The notes beneath the pieces are model-generated. The model searched no databases and was not told the origin of the DNA. It saw only the letters and a list, made by a program, of their open reading frames with translations. 34,258 nt of DNA. Origin: Vibrio sp. 14G-20 (lineage in GTDB: Bacteria; Pseudomonadota; Gammaproteobacteria; Enterobacterales; Vibrionaceae). The stretch lies in assembly GCF_026241515.1 (NCBI RefSeq), contig NZ_JAPHPW010000037.1, forward strand, positions 1-34,258, read 5' to 3'. Numbering within the stretch: position 1 is the stretch's first letter; every line of letters starts with the position of its first letter. A program made the position numbers and the translations under genes. Positions 32,688 through 34,258 of the stretch are shown one piece after another.

Positions 32688-33887
32688 TTAGATTTTGTTG
32701 TCGATAATTTGTTGGTAGAGATCCGGGTCAGTTGCCCCTTCAGTACCAATTACTAGCACTCGGCTGTCTTGAGTTAAATTCAGTTTTTCAGCGAAATTCG
32801 GTTCTTGTTTAGCGATGATCGCTGCGGCAAACCCTGGAACTGCAGATTCGCCTCCTTCTATTGCCACTTCCGTTTTCTCGCCACTCGCCAACATGCGCAT
32901 CGCTTGCGGGATCGCCTCTTCACTCAGCGTCATAAAATCATCAGCGCCATTTTGGAGAATCGTCCATGCCAAGCTCGAAACCTCACCACAGGCAAGTCCA
33001 GCCATCAGCGTCTCTAGATCGCCCGTTACCACAATCGGTTTACCCGCTTGAGCGCTCTTCTGCAAACAGTTAGCTTGTTCAGGTTCGACGATTACAAAGC
33101 GTGGACGATCAACACCCCACAAATCCCAGAAGTAACCACACACAGCAGATGCCAAACCACCTACTCCACCCTGCACGAAAACATGAGTTGGGATTTCACC
33201 ATCAAGTTGCTCGACAATTTCAGCCAGCATCACGGTGTAGCCCAGAGCAACGTCTTTCGGGATTTCCATGTAACCTTCGTAAGAAGTATCCGATACAATC
33301 ACGCGGTTTTTCGCTCGCGCTTCTGAATCAGCCAAACGAACCGATTCATCGTAGTTACCTGTAATACGAACCACTTCTGCACCAAATGCTTCCATCGCTT
33401 GCTTACGGCCTTCCGACACATCGCGATGAATGTAGATAACACAACCACAACCAAACATTTGTGCGCCCCACGCGACCGAGCGACCATGGTTTCCATCTGT
33501 CGCACAACTCACAACGATCTCAGCAACTTCTGATTTCCATTCCCCGTTTAACAACTCACTGATGGTCGGATTCTTTCCATAGCGATTGGCGATCTCAATC
33601 TGAAGCTGACGGGCAACAGCATACGCACCGCCCAGAGCTTTAAAGCTTTTTAGACCAAAACGTTGAGATTCGTCTTTGTACCAGAATTTGTTTACACCGA
33701 TCTCAGCAGAAATCGCATTCAGCTCATGCAAAGGAGTAACGGCATAGCCCGGCCATTGTGAAATATCCTTAATTGCCTGCTCAGAACTCGCAACACTCAA
33801 AATTTCAAGTTGCTCATTTGAGTACTCCAATTCAGGGCGTGCTTGAGGGTTCGCATAGTGTGTCAGAGTGCCAGCCAGTAACTGCAT
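32688..33887 (-). CDS. dpaL: Diaminopropionate ammonia-lyase (DpaL/YgeX type)
   Basis: A PLP fold-type II enzyme that converts 2,3-diaminopropionate to pyruvate and two ammonia. 399 residues (E. coli DpaL 398). The PLP lysine is Lys83 in RFGLKSFKALGGAYA and the second catalytic residue is Asp131 in SCATDGNHGRSVAW; the glycine-rich phosphate loop is VQGGVGGLAS. AAGGA lies 9 nt before the ATG. The gene is transcribed toward the Lrp gene, and its promoter shares a motif with the catabolic operon. In that setting it may act on diaminopropionate, or on a hydroxylated diaminobutyrate in place of EutB; that is inference. Confidence 0.9.
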   Translation of the reverse strand: MQLLAGTLTHYANPQARPELEYSNEQLEILSVASSEQAIKDISQWPGYAVTPLHELNAISAEIGVNKFWYKDESQRFGLKSFKALGGAYAVARQLQIEIANRYGKNPTISELLNGEWKSEVAEIVVSCATDGNHGRSVAWGAQMFGCGCVIYIHRDVSEGRKQAMEAFGAEVVRITGNYDESVRLADSEARAKNRVIVSDTSYEGYMEIPKDVALGYTVMLAEIVEQLDGEIPTHVFVQGGVGGLASAVCGYFWDLWGVDRPRFVIVEPEQANCLQKSAQAGKPIVVTGDLETLMAGLACGEVSSLAWTILQNGADDFMTLSEEAIPQAMRMLASGEKTEVAIEGGESAVPGFAAAIIAKQEPNFAEKLNLTQDSRVLVIGTEGATDPDLYQQIIDNKI

Positions 33888-33960
33888 AAATGATCGTCCT
33901 TATAAGTCATTCACATTGCTCCTTACTACAGCCAAATGAAAAGTTACGGCTTGTAAGGTT

Positions 33961-34062
33961 TGCGGATATTAAATTCTATCGGACAAAAAGTGCCTTGATT
34001 ACGCTTTCTAAATTCCATATCTGCGGGAATTCTTTGTTACCTCGCTAAAAAATGCAGAATTT
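33961..34062. promoter_or_regulatory. Phased Lrp-type elements upstream of dpaL
   Basis: TGCGGATATT at 33961, TGCGGGAATTC at 34022 and TGCAGAATTT at 34053 are spaced 61 and 31 bp, about six and three helical turns. Lrp-family regulators bind such in-phase arrays. The middle copy is identical over 11 bp to the site at 31844. Confidence 0.5.
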
Positions 34063-34223
34063 AGTCATCGTGAAAATATCGCAGTCTAATCTCACTTCAC
34101 TATAGCAGCGACTCGAGTTATTGAGCCTGTGCACAGCACGATTCCCCCTAAGCACAATCACCTGATTTTCATAGCACTACAAATGAAATGCAGCCAAACA
34201 GAAACAAAAATGTATGGTCCGCC

Positions 34224-34255
34224 CCGTTATTGCAACTACAATTAAGTAATAACGG
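34224..34255. repeat. Inverted repeat CCGTTATT / AATAACGG
   Basis: A perfect 8-bp inverted repeat with a 16-bp spacer at the very end of the window. It could be an operator or part of a longer structure cut by the window edge. Confidence 0.4.
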
Positions 34256-34258
34256 AGT

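Larger units (their letters stand above)
33888..34258. promoter_or_regulatory. dpaL upstream region to the window end
   Basis: 371 bp without a recognisable gene. It contains the phased TGCGG-type elements (33961-34062), a short ACTCGAGT palindrome near 34110 and, at the end, an inverted repeat (34224-34255). The far part may belong to the promoter of a neighbour outside the window. Confidence 0.5.

Noticed and set aside
33..34224. An 11-bp sequence GGCGGACCATA at 33-43 recurs inverted at 34213-34223, near both window ends.
   Set aside because: Chance inverted matches of about this length are expected in 34 kb, the flanks do not extend the match convincingly, and neither copy coincides with an IS end.

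Overview
The window reads as a Vibrio chromosome segment, most likely from the Splendidus clade. The support is a QnrS/QnrVS-type pentapeptide protein, a betI-betB-betA operon fused to a choline ABC transporter in the Vibrio order, a DUF5062 protein, and moderate base composition throughout. No rRNA, tRNA, CRISPR array or phage module is visible.

Layout. (1) 66-1491: an IS4-group insertion sequence with a frameshifted transposase. (2) 1538-5721: a melibiose module, with melR divergent from melA-melB. (3) 5894-9093: small genes comprising a DUF5062 protein, a small membrane protein, a YjaB-like acetyltransferase, the chromosomal qnr gene and a NemR-like TetR regulator. (4) 9215-12963, minus strand: an anaerobic sulfatase maturase, a serine-type arylsulfatase, a Sel1-repeat protein and a 21-codon hydrophobic ORF. 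(5) 13011-16384, minus strand: an iron-dependent alcohol dehydrogenase, an unknown four-helix membrane protein and a coniferyl-aldehyde-type dehydrogenase. (6) 16661-24734, minus strand: a CosR-like MarR regulator, then choline uptake (choXWV, often called proXWV) and choline-to-glycine-betaine oxidation (betA, betB) under BetI. (7) 25137-33887: a TeaA/UehA-like TRAP transporter with an M24 hydrolase, an M20 deacetylase and an EutA-like protein. These face an Lrp/AsnC regulator and a diaminopropionate ammonia-lyase.

How it works together. Regions 6 and 7 form a compatible-solute island. One half imports choline and makes glycine betaine. The other half appears to import an ectoine-like solute, open its ring, deacetylate it and eliminate ammonia. 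The catabolic half lacks the usual DoeC/DoeD and EutB/EutC genes and carries DpaL and an M20 enzyme instead, so it is the best candidate here for an undescribed pathway variant. A shared motif, TGCGGGAATTC, sits in both the operon/regulator promoter and the dpaL promoter and ties them into one regulon.

A second regulon can be read from the sequence. Operators of the form TAGACC-N4-GGTCTA lie 42-51 bp upstream of the TetR gene, the alcohol dehydrogenase and the aldehyde dehydrogenase, which suggests an electrophile/aldehyde detoxification circuit controlled by the NemR-like protein. Heptameric tandem repeats and degenerate tandem repeats in the spacers are a further unusual feature. Family assignments come from recognised motifs and remembered homologues; no database search was run.
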